DNA of 24,344 bases from contig CAKQDQ010000027.1 in the NCBI GenBank assembly GCA_934229335.1, positions 1 through 24,344 of the forward strand, written 5' to 3'. Position 1 is the first letter of the stretch; every line of letters starts with the position of its first letter. This DNA comes from an uncultured Prevotella sp. (GTDB taxonomy: Bacteria > Bacteroidota > Bacteroidia > Bacteroidales > Bacteroidaceae). Shown here one piece after another: positions 24,239 to 24,344 of this stretch. The notes under the pieces are model-generated. The model saw only the letters and a list, made by a program, of their open reading frames with translations, ran no database searches and had not been told where the DNA came from. The position numbers were made by a program, and so were the translations under genes.

Positions 24239-24344
24239 CTACTTCTTAATAGCCTTACGGGTTGTGCCGTCAGAGTTTACGATGATGTTGAGACCGCTCT
24301 TCATCTTGTTCATCAGCATACCGCCAACAGAGTATATCTTAGAC
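24239..24344 (-). CDS. C-terminus of a sorting-domain protein (cut by window edge)
   Basis: Only the last 34 codons are present. They read IYSVGGMLMNKMKSGLNII followed by VNSDGTTRKAIKK and TAG at 24239-24241. This follows the pattern of C-terminal sorting domains in Prevotella (Y-x-x-x-G, then G-(L/I)-N-I-I-V and a basic tail) and resembles the end of the cohesin-like protein at 22018. The body of the protein is outside the window, so nothing can be said about its function. Confidence 0.7.
   Translation of the reverse strand, partial: SKIYSVGGMLMNKMKSGLNIIVNSDGTTRKAIKK

Overview
The window looks like a chromosomal segment of a Bacteroidales bacterium, most likely Prevotella or a close relative. 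The evidence is AT-rich DNA, several promoters of the Bacteroidetes TTTG / TAnnTTTG type, BspA-like leucine-rich repeats, BACON and PEGA domains, lipoproteins with acidic residues after the lipidated cysteine, sorting-domain-like C-termini, and three of the NTPase/nuclease-fold proteins that are multicopy in these genomes. Assignments come from reading the sequence alone; no database search was run.

Left part (1-3000, minus strand): an AAA-type ATPase (AAA_14/DUF4143) is followed after 4 bases by nadD (NAD biosynthesis), then by a Nudix-related transcription factor with a degenerate Nudix box. Two nearly identical 21-bp palindromes between nadD and the regulator are the obvious candidate operators. 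The ATPase promoter is covered by three palindromes spaced exactly 33 bp.

Centre (3350-16700, plus strand): a clear promoter is followed by a roughly 235-bp inverted-repeat element in the leader and then seven tightly packed genes: a PEGA-domain outer-membrane barrel protein (with a G9 tract), a seven-BACON lipoprotein, a HEPN-like protein behind a perfect Shine-Dalgarno, a 1866-residue BspA-like LRR/Ig/InlB-repeat surface protein, a small lipoprotein that shares a module with the giant protein, and two LPP20-like secreted proteins. This looks like one cell-surface operon with possible phase variation. It is the best candidate here for an undescribed system.

Right part (16700-24344, minus strand): a second ATPase (ATPase_2/DUF234) has its own 35-bp palindrome over the -33 box and is flanked by 125-bp direct repeats derived from the last operon gene. 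It is followed by an uncharacterised lipoprotein, a highly structured RNA candidate of about 360 nt ending in a terminator, a third NTPase/nuclease-fold protein (AAA-ATPase-like plus PD-(D/E)XK), and a pair of secreted proteins with cohesin-like domains, one ending in a dockerin. The C-terminus of another sorting-domain protein is cut by the window edge.
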